Source of the DNA: Gnomoniopsis sp. IMI 355080
Taxonomy: Eukaryota; Ascomycota; Sordariomycetes; Diaporthales; Gnomoniaceae
Direction of reading: 5' to 3'
Length of the DNA: 64,000 bases
Assembly (NCBI GenBank): GCA_027946555.1
Contig: JAPEVC010000135.1
Span: 1 to 64,000 of the forward strand
Shown here: piece after piece, positions 44,440 to 56,178 of the stretch
Layout of the letters: each line of letters opens with the position of its first letter
Numbering within the stretch: the stretch's first letter is position 1
Position numbers and translations under genes: made by a program
The notes under the pieces: model-generated
Databases searched by the model: none
The model's input: only the letters and a program-made list of their open reading frames with translations
Told to the model about the DNA's origin: nothing

Positions 44440-45521
44440 CTTTGCAATGATAGCTGGTACTGCAACTTGCTAGCTGGCCATAGCTTGTGGGATGGGAGAA
44501 GCGTGTGATTGTGGCCCCAGAGATGGTTGGTTTTGGTAGGGTTGACTGAAAGATCTGGCAATTTGCACTGCAGTGATGTGTCGCATTGCCAGTTTGAATA
44601 CTTTCTGTGGTAAAGTAGGTCAGGCAAAAGAAAAAGAGGGGCCCTGAAAGCAATGGCGAACAGCTTGGTGGAAATGTTCGACGAGTAGTTAGTTCAAAGG
44701 GTCCTTGGAACGCTGTTGAATTTGCTGTCTCGGGTTATTGAGTCTCAACCTTCTGTGATGCGAAAAGAGAATATCATAATCTCGGATTTGTTCGAGGCGA
44801 TTGATTTAAGTAAAGCAAGCTTATTTGAAAAGACTATATGGACTTGTCGGAATGTCTGGCAGGCTTCCAGATGCCTCTGGGCGCAAAACCAGTGAATTCG
44901 ATTATACAATGCCATTGTATGCTCTCATATGAACAATAGTAACGCCTGAAATTCCAAGCGTTGTTTCTCTTTTTCCTTTCACCATCTTTCCTGAGCAGAC
45001 AACAGGAGATTCATCAAGACATCAGATAGAGTCCAAGGCATCTCTCCTCCGAGGTTGCCTCTAATTTTCTTGGTATTACTATGCAGACAACCATAGTCTA
45101 GACATATCACGCTTGCTCTAGAAGGATACAAATCATATCGTCTGAGCCATATATGAGAACCAGGTGACGACGCGTTTGTTGCCTTCACAGCCAACAGCCA
45201 CGTTTGCCGTCAGACTTTCAGCAAAGACCCGCTCGAATGTCCTCCAAACTTCTTGAATATGCAAAGCCCAGCATTCTCCAAAAGCATCTTGTATTAAAAG
45301 TGATTTTTCTGATTCCCCTTTGTGGTCTTTTGATTGTGAGTGGTAGGGTATATTAATTCCTAACAGGGTTGGTGCAGGTTGCAACTTAATTACACTATTC
45401 GCACCCGTGCTCCAATTCCACACCAAAGCAAAAAGTTCAAACTTGGAGCTCCCGCCAGTCTGCTTTTTTATCTTTTTTTCTGATTTCTGAGGGGACAGGC
45501 AGGCATACGATCGCAACAACT
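44440..45521. other. Divergent intergenic region, Myb-like / Pus1
   Basis: A minus-strand frame at 45133..45519 (128 codons) starts with TTG and shows no motif. Otherwise this is presumed promoter DNA. Confidence 0.6.
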
Positions 45522-47791
45522 ATGTCTGGACCTGCAGAAGCTAACAGCAGTATATCTGCACCCTCTTCTGCTCCACCGGCCGATAATTCAGCGGCAATGT
45601 CTACTGAGGGGCCTAAACAAGATGCGCCGGCCGGCGGCGAAGTATCTGATCGCAAGGACAATCGCGACAACCACCGCGACCAGCGAAACAAAGGCAGAGG
45701 CGGTCGAGGGAATTCGTCAGGACGCGGCGGGCGGGGAGGACGGGGAGGACGTGGTGGACGTGGTGGACGTGGCGACTCGAGGTTAGTCTTTCGACGGGCC
45801 TTTTGGCAGTTCTACTTTTGTCAGGCGACCGACTGACAATTTACAGAGGTGGTCGTCCAGACCGACGCCCGAACATTCGCCGCGACAATAGACCTGCCGA
45901 GGGTGACGATGACGAAGCTTCCCGGGAGAAGCGACGATCCAAGATGAACATCCCGTTCTCTGCCGAAGAGATTGCCGCCGAAGACCGCCGTCCCAAGAAG
46001 AAAGTCGCCGTGCTTATCGGCTACGCTGGCACGGGCTACAAGGGCATGCAGATCAACCACCACGAGAAGACCATCGAAGGCGATTTATTCGGCGCATTTG
46101 TCGCCGCTGGCGCCATCCAGAAGCGCAACGCTGACGACCCCAAGAAGTCGAGTTTCGTGCGCTGCGCAAGGACGGACAAGGGCGTGCACGCTGCTGGCAA
46201 TGTCATCTCTCTGAAGCTCACTATCGAGGACGCCGATATCGTCGAGAAGATAAACGAGAAGCTACCTGACCAGATTCGCGTGTGGGGAATCCAGCGGACG
46301 AACAACGCCTTCAACTGCTACCAGGCTTGCGACTCTAGGTGGTATGAGTACCTTCTGCCCAGCTATACGCTTCTGCCTCCTCATCCACAGTCTTTCCTCG
46401 GCAAGAAAGTTATCGAATCTGCGAAGGAGAAGGATGTATATGAGGAGTGTATGAAAGCGTGGGACGACGTCAAGGACTTTTGGGACGAGGTTGAGAAAAA
46501 TGACATCCAGCCTATACTAGACACCTTGGACGAGCAGACGCGCGAGGAAGTTCTCAAGCTTATGCATTCTTCAGAGGATCCATCTGCTAGTGCACCGGAC
46601 GAGGTTGCAGGCCCAGACAAGACAGAAGAGTCGACGTCCGAAGGCGAGTCTTTAAAACGCAAAGCAGAAACCGGTGAGGATGAGCCCGTTGTGAAGAAGG
46701 TACGGACCGAAGACGGCGAAGAAACGAAAGTTCAGGACGAAGAGGACAATAAGGCTGGTGATGAAGACAAGGTCTCCGCCGAGAATGGCGAGGTCCCCGA
46801 GACCACCGGCACTCCAACCAAAGAAGCAAAGGAGGACACCGCAATCGACAACGCGGAAACCAGTGAGGCTATGGACATTGACGAGAAGCCTACAGAGCCA
46901 GCCGTCGCTGCCGAAGGATCGGCAGAGCATCAGGATGGCTCGCACGCCGAGAAACCCAAGTATCAGCCAACACCTGTCGAGACAGCCCTCAGACAGATCA
47001 AGTCTGCCTACGTCGCCGCCAAGCGCCGATATCGCGTAACTACGGCACGCGTCCAGCAGCTCCAAGCCGCTTTGGACATGTACGTCGGCACCAACAACTT
47101 CCACAACTACACCATCCAAAAAACCTACAAAGATCCCTCCGCCAAGCGCCACATCCGCTCCTTCGTCGTCAACCCGAAGCCAATTCAAATCGGTGACACC
47201 GAGTGGCTCTCTCTCAAGGTTCACGGACAGAGCTTCATGATGCACCAGATCCGCAAGATGGTCGCCATGGCGGTGCTAAGCGTGCGATGTGCCATGCCAC
47301 TACAACGCATCAGGCAAAGCTATGGGCCTACACGGATCAGTATCCCCAAGGCGCCGGGCCTGGGTCTTCTGCTGGAGAGACCGGTGTTTGAGAGCTATAG
47401 CAAGAAGGCGACGGAGAGCTTGGGGTATGATGCGTTGAACTTTGACAAGCACGAGGAGAAGATCGAGGAGTTCAAGCACAGGATGATCTACAAGCGCATC
47501 TGGGATACAGAAGAGAAGGAGGCCTCGTAAGTTCCACTCGAATTGTTTCTCCTCTTTGAAACTTCCGGCTAACATCAGCGTAGCTTCCACGTCTTCCTAC
47601 ACCAGCTCGACAGCTTCAACACGGATTATTTCCTCTGGCTGACAGCAGGTGGTTTCGATGCTGCTTACCAACCAAAAGAGAGATTTGATCCGAAACAGAA
47701 GCCCAAGCTCCTCGAAACCAAAGTGGAGGGACTCATGGGCGACGACGATGATGTGGAAGATGGTGCAGATGGTGCTGGCGATGAGGGCTAG
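45522..47791 (+). CDS. PUS1: tRNA pseudouridine synthase Pus1 (TruA family) with RGG-box N-terminus
   Basis: Exons 45522..45781, 45847..47526 and 47584..47791 join in phase to 715 residues. The catalytic motif is CARTDKGVHAAGN with Asp197 as the nucleophile-like residue of all pseudouridine synthases. IGYAGTGYKGMQ, NCYQACDSRWYEY and HGQSFMMHQIRKM, with NNFHNYT, complete the fold. Pus1 isomerises U to pseudouridine in tRNAs and some mRNAs or snRNAs, in the nucleus. Two additions make it longer than the yeast enzyme: an Arg/Gly-rich RGG box at about 58-90, which should bind RNA and be methylated on arginine, and an acidic low-complexity insertion of roughly 130 residues at about 300-430 with a KRKAE...KKVR basic patch. 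A third exon supplies FHVFLHQLD and an acidic tail. Confidence 0.95.
45726..45776 (+). repeat. GGACGT/GGACGG 9-nt coding minisatellite (RGG box)
   Basis: Tandem 9-nt units encode GRG/GGR repeats at the end of exon 1 of PUS1. Copy number could vary between strains. Confidence 0.8.
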
Positions 47792-48822
47792 TCAGTCACC
47801 ATGAAAGAGTGGTATCACAGACTGCCAATCCTGATCAGTCCTTGTCACAGGGTCGCATGACAAGACTCAGGCTAGATCGGGCGCCTCAGCATAGGGCAAA
47901 TAATACCACTTTGAAGTCTGTCACTTCTGCTGCGCTAGGGCGCCTTTGCCATCTTGCATTATTAATCGCCTTCCCAGTCGTGGGTTTTCCAAAAGCCTCC
48001 TTCACGTTATGCATCTCGGCAAGAGACCCTGTTAGGAGAATGTGCCTGATTATTGGCCTTGTTGGTACGGAGTTCTGTTGCCTGTGGACTTTCTCGCTCA
48101 TTGGGTTGTGTATCTGTCGCGATGTTACTCTCCAGGTCCAGGATAGAATCACGCTTCAAGAATGAAGCAGATAGTGACTTACAAGGTCTCATGATTGTAA
48201 AGAATAGGGGCCCCTCATCATCATGACAAGAGGTTCCAAAAATTGATGTAATCGAATCTGTTGCTCGCTCTTCGTCACGGTTCTATGTAGAGGGGGCGCG
48301 GATAGACAGTTAACATCGTCCTGTCTCTTCCTGTGTCCCGTGTGACACAGCGAAGACCATGAAAAGCGATTGCTCAGCAAATAAGCGACTCACATATACT
48401 GTGACAGCAAGACTAGGACATTCACCTACAAAATCAAGCAACGAGACTACGATGAGCCCATGAGCCCACAACTAGCAATTCCGTGCAGATGGACGTGCAG
48501 CATTGACGCACATGCGACGGGCCGACCCACAGTGACATATCCCGCCATGTTGGCACCTCAATCCAGGGGTCTTGTGGGGCAACGGCCCACCGAAACCTTG
48601 AACGGGCCCACGGCGACGAGGGGTCTGAGGTGGCAGCTGTTCGAAACAGTTTTGTCAAGACTCGACCGACTCGGACAATCTGTACTCGCTTTCAACTTGC
48701 AAAGATTTCCGAGATTCTCTTTCCACTGCAGCTCCCTGCTTAAAGCTTGCTAGAGCTCTTTTTTCTAAGTACTTACCTGCATACCCACCAAGGTTGTCGA
48801 AACACACGAGACACACGACACG
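47792..48822. other. Intergenic, no supported gene
   Basis: Frames of up to 118 codons without ATG starts or motifs. The right end is the promoter of the metacaspase gene. Confidence 0.6.
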
Positions 48823-50010
48823 ATGCCACGCAGAAAGGCGCTCCTCATCGGCATCAACTACACCGGCAGCGAGCATGAGTTGCACGGCTGTATCAATGAT
48901 GCAATGAATGTCCGTGACTTCCTGGTGAACGAGCGCGGCTTCTCGGATGACAGCTCTGAAATGGTGATCATGACAGACAGCCCGGAAACTGAGGGCACGC
49001 CGTTTTGGCCTAGTGGGGAGAACATGATGGCCGCTTTCAAGTGGTTGACATCGTATAACGAGGCCGGAGACAGCTTGTGGCTCTCGTACTCGGGACATGG
49101 AGGTAAAGTGGTTAGTTGCTATAGGACGGAAAGAGCGGGGACTGATTGTGCGAAGGCCAGGTGAAGGACGAAGACGGGGACCGACCAACTGGGTTCGACG
49201 ATACCATCTGCCCAGTGGATTTCCCTGAGAATGGTCAAATTAGAAGCGACCAGGTGAGATAGGGCCCCCCGAAGGTTGCGTTACATGACCCTGCGAATAC
49301 TGACTCCATATCGAACCCAGCTTCATCGTGCGATTGTCTCTCCCATGAATCCCGAAGCCCGCCTCACCATTCTGTTTGATTGCTGTCATAGCGGCTCCGC
49401 GTGCGAACTTCCATTCGTTTTCCGACCCGACGCAGACGGCAACGTGAACCTGATGGACCAGCTCAAGAAGGGTGTTGGTTTGGTGAGAGCCGCAGAACAT
49501 TTGATTCAGGGTGGATGGACTCGCGACAAGGTGTCGGATGCCAAGATGTTGCTCGGTGGTGCGACGGACTTCTTCAACAGTCTGCACCACATGCGAGGCA
49601 ATGCAACGGATGAGGAGGGACTGGCCGCAGAGAACTTTGAAGAGCATTGGGAGACGGAGGGCAAGGACGTCTGGATGTTCTCGGGCTGTCGAGATGATCA
49701 AACCTCTGCAGACGCGACCATCTCAGGAACGGCAACGGGGGCCATGTCGTGGGCGTTTATCGGGACGATGAAGGAGAATCCGGACTTGAGCTATCTCCAG
49801 GCACGTCCAGTCCCCCGCGGCAGAACGTACAGATCGCTGATATCAAAGCAGGTGTTGCAAAATACGCGTGAGCGTCTCCTCAACAACTACCAACAGATTC
49901 CACAGCTGAGTTGTGGCGGTCACTACGACCTCGACCAGCCTCTTCGAGTGCGTTTTACCAAATTTTATCCTCCATCTGTTCCTCAAGTGCTGACAAAATA
50001 TTAGCTCTGA
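48823..50010 (+). CDS. Type I metacaspase-like protease without prodomain
   Basis: Exons 48823..49102, 49156..49253, 49321..49947 and 50005..50010 give 336 residues. The p20 domain begins immediately (KALLIGINYTGSEHELHGC), so the Pro/Gln-rich prodomain usual for fungal metacaspases is absent. The catalytic dyad is His92 in SYSGHGG and Cys147/148 in FDCCHSGS. The p10 part has FSGCRDDQTSADA and GAMSWAFI. Metacaspases are Ca-dependent Cys proteases that cut after Arg or Lys and act in protein quality control and cell death. Two oddities: 49801..49851 looks like a 51-nt GC-AG intron whose 17 codons are also translatable, and the last intron (GTGCGT, CTGAC, TTAG) leads to a 6-nt exon, giving an end DLDQPLRL; without splicing the frame stops at 50004. 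The chosen model keeps the 51 nt in. Confidence 0.88.
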
Positions 50011-50438
50011 TCTTACCAATGATGGGCCGAATTTGTGGAAGGGAAAATCGCATAAGACAGCGTAGACCAACTGAATAACTAAATTAGTGACACAATCATT
50101 TTTTTCTGGACCTCCTTTACAAGAAATTGGAACAAACTTGACGTTGGCGAAAGCAATAATAAAGTAGGAGCACGTCAACGGCTCGGTCCATCCATTCTCC
50201 AGGATCAGCTGTAGCGCATTCCCTGGCGATGACTAAGCGTCTGCAACTCACCTCGAACTTCGTATCTGCGGATGGAACTGCCACACTCCAACGCATCAAG
50301 ACCCAGATACGTACTTGAATACCTACTTGAAGTGTCATAACGCTTTCTACACTTGCACTCATTGAATTGCCTGCTTCTCGCTCTGTTTGATAAGATAACA
50401 GCACCAGTACTGCGACACCCGTTGATCGAGCTATCACA
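50011..50438. other. Short intergenic region
   Basis: 3' flank of the metacaspase gene and promoter of MED22. Nothing else seen. Confidence 0.6.
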
Positions 50439-51078
50439 ATGGATCGCGCTCAACAGCAGGCCGTGGCGTCGTCTCTCATGTGTAAGCCTGTTGTCTTTAC
50501 AGCCGCCCATATCAACCCCTGGGTACTGACATCAAATGGACATGTTTACTGATCATAACTTCAGTCCGGGAGGGTGAGACTGTCGCCGAAATCCTCCAGG
50601 CCTACCATGCGCTCGTCCTCATCGCCACCGACCGCATTACCAACAAGGCATCGATCGGCCATGCCGCCCACAACAGCATGGCTATGCAACTGGAAACGCA
50701 GAGACTGGTGCGTACTTGTTGTGTAAGAATAGTCATCTTGAGCTAACAATATCTCTCTAGATCAAAGGCGTCGAAAACTTACTGGCTCTGACGCGTAGGA
50801 TTCGTGAGCTGTGGATCGTGGGGCCTCTCAGGCAGTTAGAGGGCGGGCGTGATCTGGAGGAGAAGATCGCTACCGAGGTTCAGTCTGTCACGAGCATTAT
50901 GAACCAGATGAGGTCGAATACTCGACAGCAGTACGTCAGCGAGGGAGGTGGCTATGGGCAGTACGTCGAGGGTCCGCTGACAGCACCTCTCAATGCCCCG
51001 CCCAACGGCGCGGCGAATGGCACGTCGAATGGGCCATCGAACGGCTCGGCAAATGGTCAAGCTGCACCAGCACCTTAA
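50439..51078 (+). CDS. MED22: Mediator complex subunit 22 (Srb6)
   Basis: Exons 50439..50481, 50565..50707 and 50761..51078 splice in phase to 167 residues. The helical core with IKGVENLLALTRRIRELWIVGPL matches the conserved Med22/Surf5 region, and the upstream helix with HALVLIATDRIT fits as well. Length up to residue about 125 is that of fungal Med22. The tail is an Asn/Gly/Ala/Pro low-complexity stretch (NGAANGTSNGPSNG). Med22 belongs to the Mediator head module and pairs with Med11 to contact RNA polymerase II factors. The TAA stop at 51076 is followed by the same reading frame, open for a further 88 codons. Confidence 0.82.
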
Positions 51079-51120
51079 TTGCGCCACTTCAAAGCGTTCA
51101 TACCGCCTCCGGAGGTTGAC

Positions 51121-51453
51121 ATGATCAGAAAAATCACTGGAAAAATTGGCCACTTCGTGAGGATGGCGGCGGAAGGAGGATGTGCACAGGTATTAAGCAA
51201 TTCAAGAAAGCGTGCCGGTATTATTGGCGACTTCGCAGAAGAGTACGTATCTCATGATGCACACCCCCGTCCAGACCTCCTCATTACCCGCACGCTCTTC
51301 TCTTCCAGTCTGTTGAACAGATTAGCGGCACATACTGACTAGTTCAGTGGGTCCCGGCGGAAATTTCCCGGCTTCATACAACGAAGAATTCCTCTATCTC
51401 CTCCACAAACTCGTGCTCTGGAACACACGAATATCGAATTTGACCCTCACTGA
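51121..51453 (+). CDS. Possible small gene behind MED22
   Basis: ATG 51121, in the MED22 frame and 43 nt after its stop, opens a coding-looking segment (MIRKITGKIGHFVRMAAEGG). At 51243 a GTACGT donor and, at 51347, a CAG acceptor preceded by CTGAC define a 105-nt intron that joins in phase to a basic segment beginning GSRRKFPGF and ending FDPH with TGA. The product would have 75 residues. No family is recognised. The alternative is MED22 3' UTR with chance splice signals. Confidence 0.28.
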
Positions 51454-53430
51454 ACCACAGACCCAGCACCAGGGAAATGAATTAGACCACATCAGTGATG
51501 CCTCGGACATTTGCTATCACATCTGGCTGGATAAACGTCTTCACGCCATGATCCACGCATGGGTTTTGCAATCTAATTCGTGAGCATTACAAAGAATGGC
51601 GGAAATATTCAGCAAAGATGAAAAAGAGGGGGGAGGGTAGGCTTTTTCTTTGCGGAGCCCCGGCTATTGGCGCGCAGCTGGCGGGATTATGTAACGACAT
51701 GATGGAGAAGGAAAGATGATAGTTAATGTGATGGAGTACCACTTTTAGTCGGAGGATTGGGGTTGATCTTGGCGGGATGATCCGACAAGTCTCTGGTTGA
51801 TTACTACGTAGTAGCACTTAGTATGCTACCATAGTATTGCAAAGACTCCAGCTTGGATCTTCTGCTGTCTCTGAGCTCGGGCGGTCGACAGCGCCAGTGT
51901 AAGAGATACCCAGTCCTAGGTAGCTATGTTATCCACGCCGATCAGCAGGTAGGTAACGTACCACCTGTGGAGCGGCCGATTGCGGCATAATAGTTACTGG
52001 TTGAATGAGAAAGCGGCTCAGAGCGGCACACGAGGTGTCAGTCATACCGCTGACGATCTTACCCTGCGTCGAGAAGTCCTAGGGTTGGTCGACGTCTTCA
52101 AAGCCTGACCTGAGCCTGTTAAAGAGTTGGCAAATAATTGGCATAACTGACTTACAGAGTGAGATCAGGGTCGTACTGCATTATACAAGTTATACCTACA
52201 TCTGCTTGAAATTCGGACACTTGTGCGGAACCAGGCTAGCGCGGCTATATGATGGGTGGAGTGGGTCTTGCTGGGATGTCCACTGGAGACGGACCGCTGC
52301 TCGTCGGACCCTTTTTCGACGACCTCACACCATGTCAGCACCAACGTCGTGTCCAGGCACTGATGATGGTTCGCATCGTCGAAGGGTAGCACAGCCTTGT
52401 TAACCAACCTAAACCATTGTGGGCAGAGGTCTTGCAGGCACGCACTCTGCCAAGTCTTTACTACTCAACTATGTCCGATGCTCTTGCCCGAAGAAGAAGG
52501 TATGCTGATCCTTTGAGGTCAAGGACTCCTTCGGATACAAGCCGCCAAGGACCACCAGCACCAGTCAGGTAATGAGGGCGGTTGCAGTGCACACAGCCGT
52601 CACGAAGGAAAACTCACGTCTTGCACACGCTGGAACATAAGTATTGAAGCTGCTACGAAGGCCGAACGAGATGAAGGCAGTGTCACGTGAGGCGCAGACA
52701 ATATGGTGGATAGCAAGTCTGCCTCCTAGGGACTCAGGCAGACGACTTATTTTTTCTGGTGAGTCAAAAGCTGTATTCACAGCATCTCCACACGCTTATC
52801 AAGGTGGATTCCCAGCGAGCTGCCCATTCAAGCAAATTCGCCAAGAAAAATCTGCTCTTACCAACATGCCAAGCCGCCTATGTACGAAGTAGCATGCCAA
52901 GGCTTATTCCGCCCAGCCGGGTACGCCGCACCGAGATGGATCATAGATGCTCTTGGGGAAAGTTAAGAACTTTGGAAGTACCGCCGCCGATGGCGAAATC
53001 GACTAGCTGAATCGCTGATTCGCTGACTACCAAGGCAAATCACCAAGCCTATCAATCTTCAAGATGGGCCCATCACACGAGCAGTCCCAGATGTTCGGTA
53101 AGGAAGGACGATGCAGGGTTGACACACTTCACTCACATGAGCATGATGTGGAGCACTTTACCACTACAACGTTTCGCCCGAGAGAAACAGAAGTATGGGG
53201 TTCTGGGACAGCTATTGGATGGAATAAATGCGATAAGGCCGGCGCACGTGTGAACAACCTAACATACGCTCTAGTACCTTGGGTCGATCCTAGCAGCAAC
53301 GCAAGCGGAATTTAAATATAAGCTTTGGTTCCTGACACTCCCAAACCTGGTGTCCTTTTATCTCTTCTCCACACTTTTTCTTTAATCTTCCCTCCCTTTC
53401 AACTTCACCATTTCACGTTCGCGCACAACA
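51454..53430. other. Intergenic, 2 kb, no supported gene
   Basis: Short frames on both strands without motifs. CCTAGGTA at about 51915 and GGTAGGTA near 51950 belong to the recurrent motif. The last 120 nt form the promoter of the peptide transporter. Confidence 0.55.
53232..53430 (+). promoter_or_regulatory. Promoter and leader of the peptide transporter
   Basis: A GATAAG element (53232..53237) fits binding sites of AreA/Nit2 GATA factors, which control nitrogen-source genes. A TATA-like TTTAAATATAAG (53311..53322) precedes a long pyrimidine-rich leader (53340..53425) and the start ACAATG. Functional use is inferred. Confidence 0.4.
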
Positions 53431-55624
53431 ATGTCGCAAACAGTGAACCTGGATCGAGCTGAAATCGCTCAGGCCGAACTGGCCAGGGAGGGCCTCGAAC
53501 CCGGCCCACCATTGGGAACGGTTGAGGAGCTCAAGGCCGGGAAGGGTAGCATGAACCACAACACCGTCGTCGACACCGCTCCTGCCTATGTCTCCGACGA
53601 CGATGACCTCGACGGTTTCGAGAAGCCCACCGAGGAGGAGATGCACACACTGCGCAGGGTCTCCGGCAAGATCAAGTGGGCCGCCTTCTCGGTCGCATTC
53701 TGCGAACTGGGTGAGCGCTTTTCCTACTATGGCAGCAGCATCTTGTACACCAACTTTGTTGTCCAACAACTTCCTCCTGGATCGAACACTGGTGCTGGTT
53801 ATGGCCAGGGACAAACTGGCGGCCAATCTGGCGCCTTGGGCCTCGGCAGTAAAGCTGGGCAAGGCATCTCACTAACCAACCAGTTCTTCGCCTACCTTGT
53901 TCCTCTCTTTGGGTGAGTCCTTTCCACTACCCTTTCCATCCCGCAGTTAGTGCGTCATTGGGGGTACGAACTCTCGTTCGACGCTAGAGTGCTGACAGCA
54001 TTTTGACAGCGGCTGGCTCGCGGACGCTAAACTTGGTCGCTACAAGACCATCCACATCGCTATTGGTGTTGGCATGCTCGCGCACGTCATCCTCGTGGCC
54101 GCTTCCTCACCCGGTGTCATTGTACACCAGAGCAACGCGCTGGGGGCTTTCATCGTTGGCATGCTAACGCTCTGCATCGGCACTGGTCTCTTCAAAGCAA
54201 ATGTTGCGCCCCTTTTGGCCGAGCAGAATCATGACCGTCGGATGTACGTCAAGACGCTCAAGTCCGGTGAGCGCGTCATTGTGGACCCGGCCGTTACCAA
54301 CACCCGCCTGTTCCTCTACTTCTACTTCGCCATCAACGTAGGCTCGCTCGTGGGCCAAATTTCCATGGTCTACGTCGAGCTTTACGTCGGCTTCTGGTTG
54401 GCATTCCTCCTGCCTACGGTCCTGTTTGCCATTTGCCCAATCATCCTGGCTGTCATGAAGAAGAGCTACACCCTCAACCCACCAACGGGGTCTGTACTGG
54501 GCAAGTTTTTTACCATGTTCGGCATGGCGATGCGTGGCAAGTGGCTCACTATTTTCAACCCACCGAAATTCAAGAGGGAGTTCACATGGGATGTAGTCCG
54601 CCCATCGAGGATTCCCGAGAATGAGCGTCCCGCATGGATGACATACGACGACGAATGGGTGGATGAGGTTCGCCGTGGGCTGAAAGCCTGCAAGGTCTTT
54701 TTGTTCTTGCCTATCTTCTTCTTGGCATACAACCAGATGACGAACAACCTAACGACGTAAGTAGGACAAAAGAGACTCCCACAGAGGTTCGCAATGCTTG
54801 AGTGACAAGAGCTTGAAACTGACCGCCTTATAGCCAAGCCTCCACTATGCAGCTCAACGGCGTGCCGAACGATCTCATCCAGAATTTGAATCCCATTTCA
54901 ATCGTAATCTTGATTCCCATACTGGATCGCTTCGTGTATCCCGGTCTCCGCAAGCTCGGCTTTAACTTCACACCACTGAAGCGTATGGCGACCGGCTTCT
55001 TGTTCTCGTCCCTATCCATGATTGCTGCCGCAGTCATGCAGCACTACATCTACGAGATGTCTCCTTGTGGAAAATACACAACAGATCGGCTCGCAAACGG
55101 CGAAGACCAGTGTTACGCACCCATCAACGTCTGGGCACAGTGCCTGCCGTATGTCCTCGTTGGCATCAGTGAGATTTTCACTAACACCACCTCGCTCGAG
55201 TACGCCTTCAGCAAGGCCCCGGAAAATATGAAGTCCATCGTGATGGCAATCAACCTGTTCATGAGCGCCATCTCCTCGGCCATCGGTCAGGCATTCACGC
55301 CCATCGCGGGCGACCCCAACTGGGTTTGGAATTATGGTAGCGTGGCGATTATCGCGGCCGTTGGTGGCGCGGCCTTCTGGTTCTGCTTCAGGGAGCTTGA
55401 CAAGGAGTAAGTGCTACCGCAAATCTGCTCCTTATCTTTTGCTAGAGACACCAGAAAACAACACTTCGGACCTGAATTACTGACATTGAAACCTTTTCAG
55501 GGAGGACGCATGGAACAACCTCAAGAAGAGCGAGTACAAAGGCAACAGTCTGCCAATTACAGGGCACGCGGCGGAGGACCGTGCGCTGGATACACCAGAG
55601 GCCGCGGCTACGGAGAAGGTGTAA
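53431..55624 (+). CDS. PTR2: Peptide transporter of the POT/PTR2 family
   Basis: Four exons, 53431..53912, 54010..54756, 54834..55406 and 55501..55624, all in phase, encode 641 residues. The cytosolic N-terminus (about 75 residues) is acidic. TM1 begins with the family motif ELGERFSYYG, the second signature LFLYFYFAINVGSL lies in TM5, and the large loop with MTYDDEWVDEVRRGL sits between TM6 and TM7. About 12 TM segments are present. It imports di- and tripeptides with protons across the plasma membrane. The C-terminal exon encodes a cytosolic tail with Glu/Ala/Lys. GATA-type nitrogen control is plausible from the upstream GATAAG element. Confidence 0.95.
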
Positions 55625-56168
55625 GAGGTGCCGAGGCTTCGGCGTTTGTATTGAAGATTGGGGATCGTCGAGGTGAAGGGTCTTAATGGTATCTCGGTGG
55701 GGTTGAGGCCGGATGGTTCCGACCTGTTAATAGAGGTTGCAAAGGTTCAGACCCGACACCGTAGCCTCTTCTAGCGTTTTTCCGATCGCAACAAATGAAA
55801 TACATTGTTCGCGCCCACCCGAATGCGGAAAAGTCGTCAAGACAGCCGCAGCGTCACTCTGCACAGACCGGCTGCAATATCCCTCTCCTTTCCGTTATAC
55901 TGTAAGGAGTATTTTGCACGGAGAGAGCCGTGCTACTGTGCATGCCGATATCATCATGTGTCCGCCACCTCGCAGACGTTCTGTCCTGTGGCAAGAGGCC
56001 CGGCGGAAGAAGCCTTCAAGCGACGTGCGGAAATTATCTGGGCCCCTATGTTCAATCTTGTGTGTGCAATGTAATACGATCGATGCTTACAACGTGTTGG
56101 GTAAGCCGGCGGTCGGGTTCACTTTTGCTGCTCTCCTTACTTTTTGATATCCACGCAACACACGCGCC

Positions 56169-56178
56169 TACCTAGGTA
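56169..56178. repeat. TACCTAGGTA palindrome, copy 4
   Basis: Exact copy of the 10-bp intergenic palindrome, followed by CC. Confidence 0.7.

Noticed and set aside
43886..44473. 195-codon plus-strand frame
   Set aside because: It runs antisense to the Myb-like gene and through the T/G homopolymer of its intron.
44979..45519. Minus-strand frames of 71 and 128 codons upstream of PUS1
   Set aside because: Non-ATG start, no motif, and position in the divergent promoter region.
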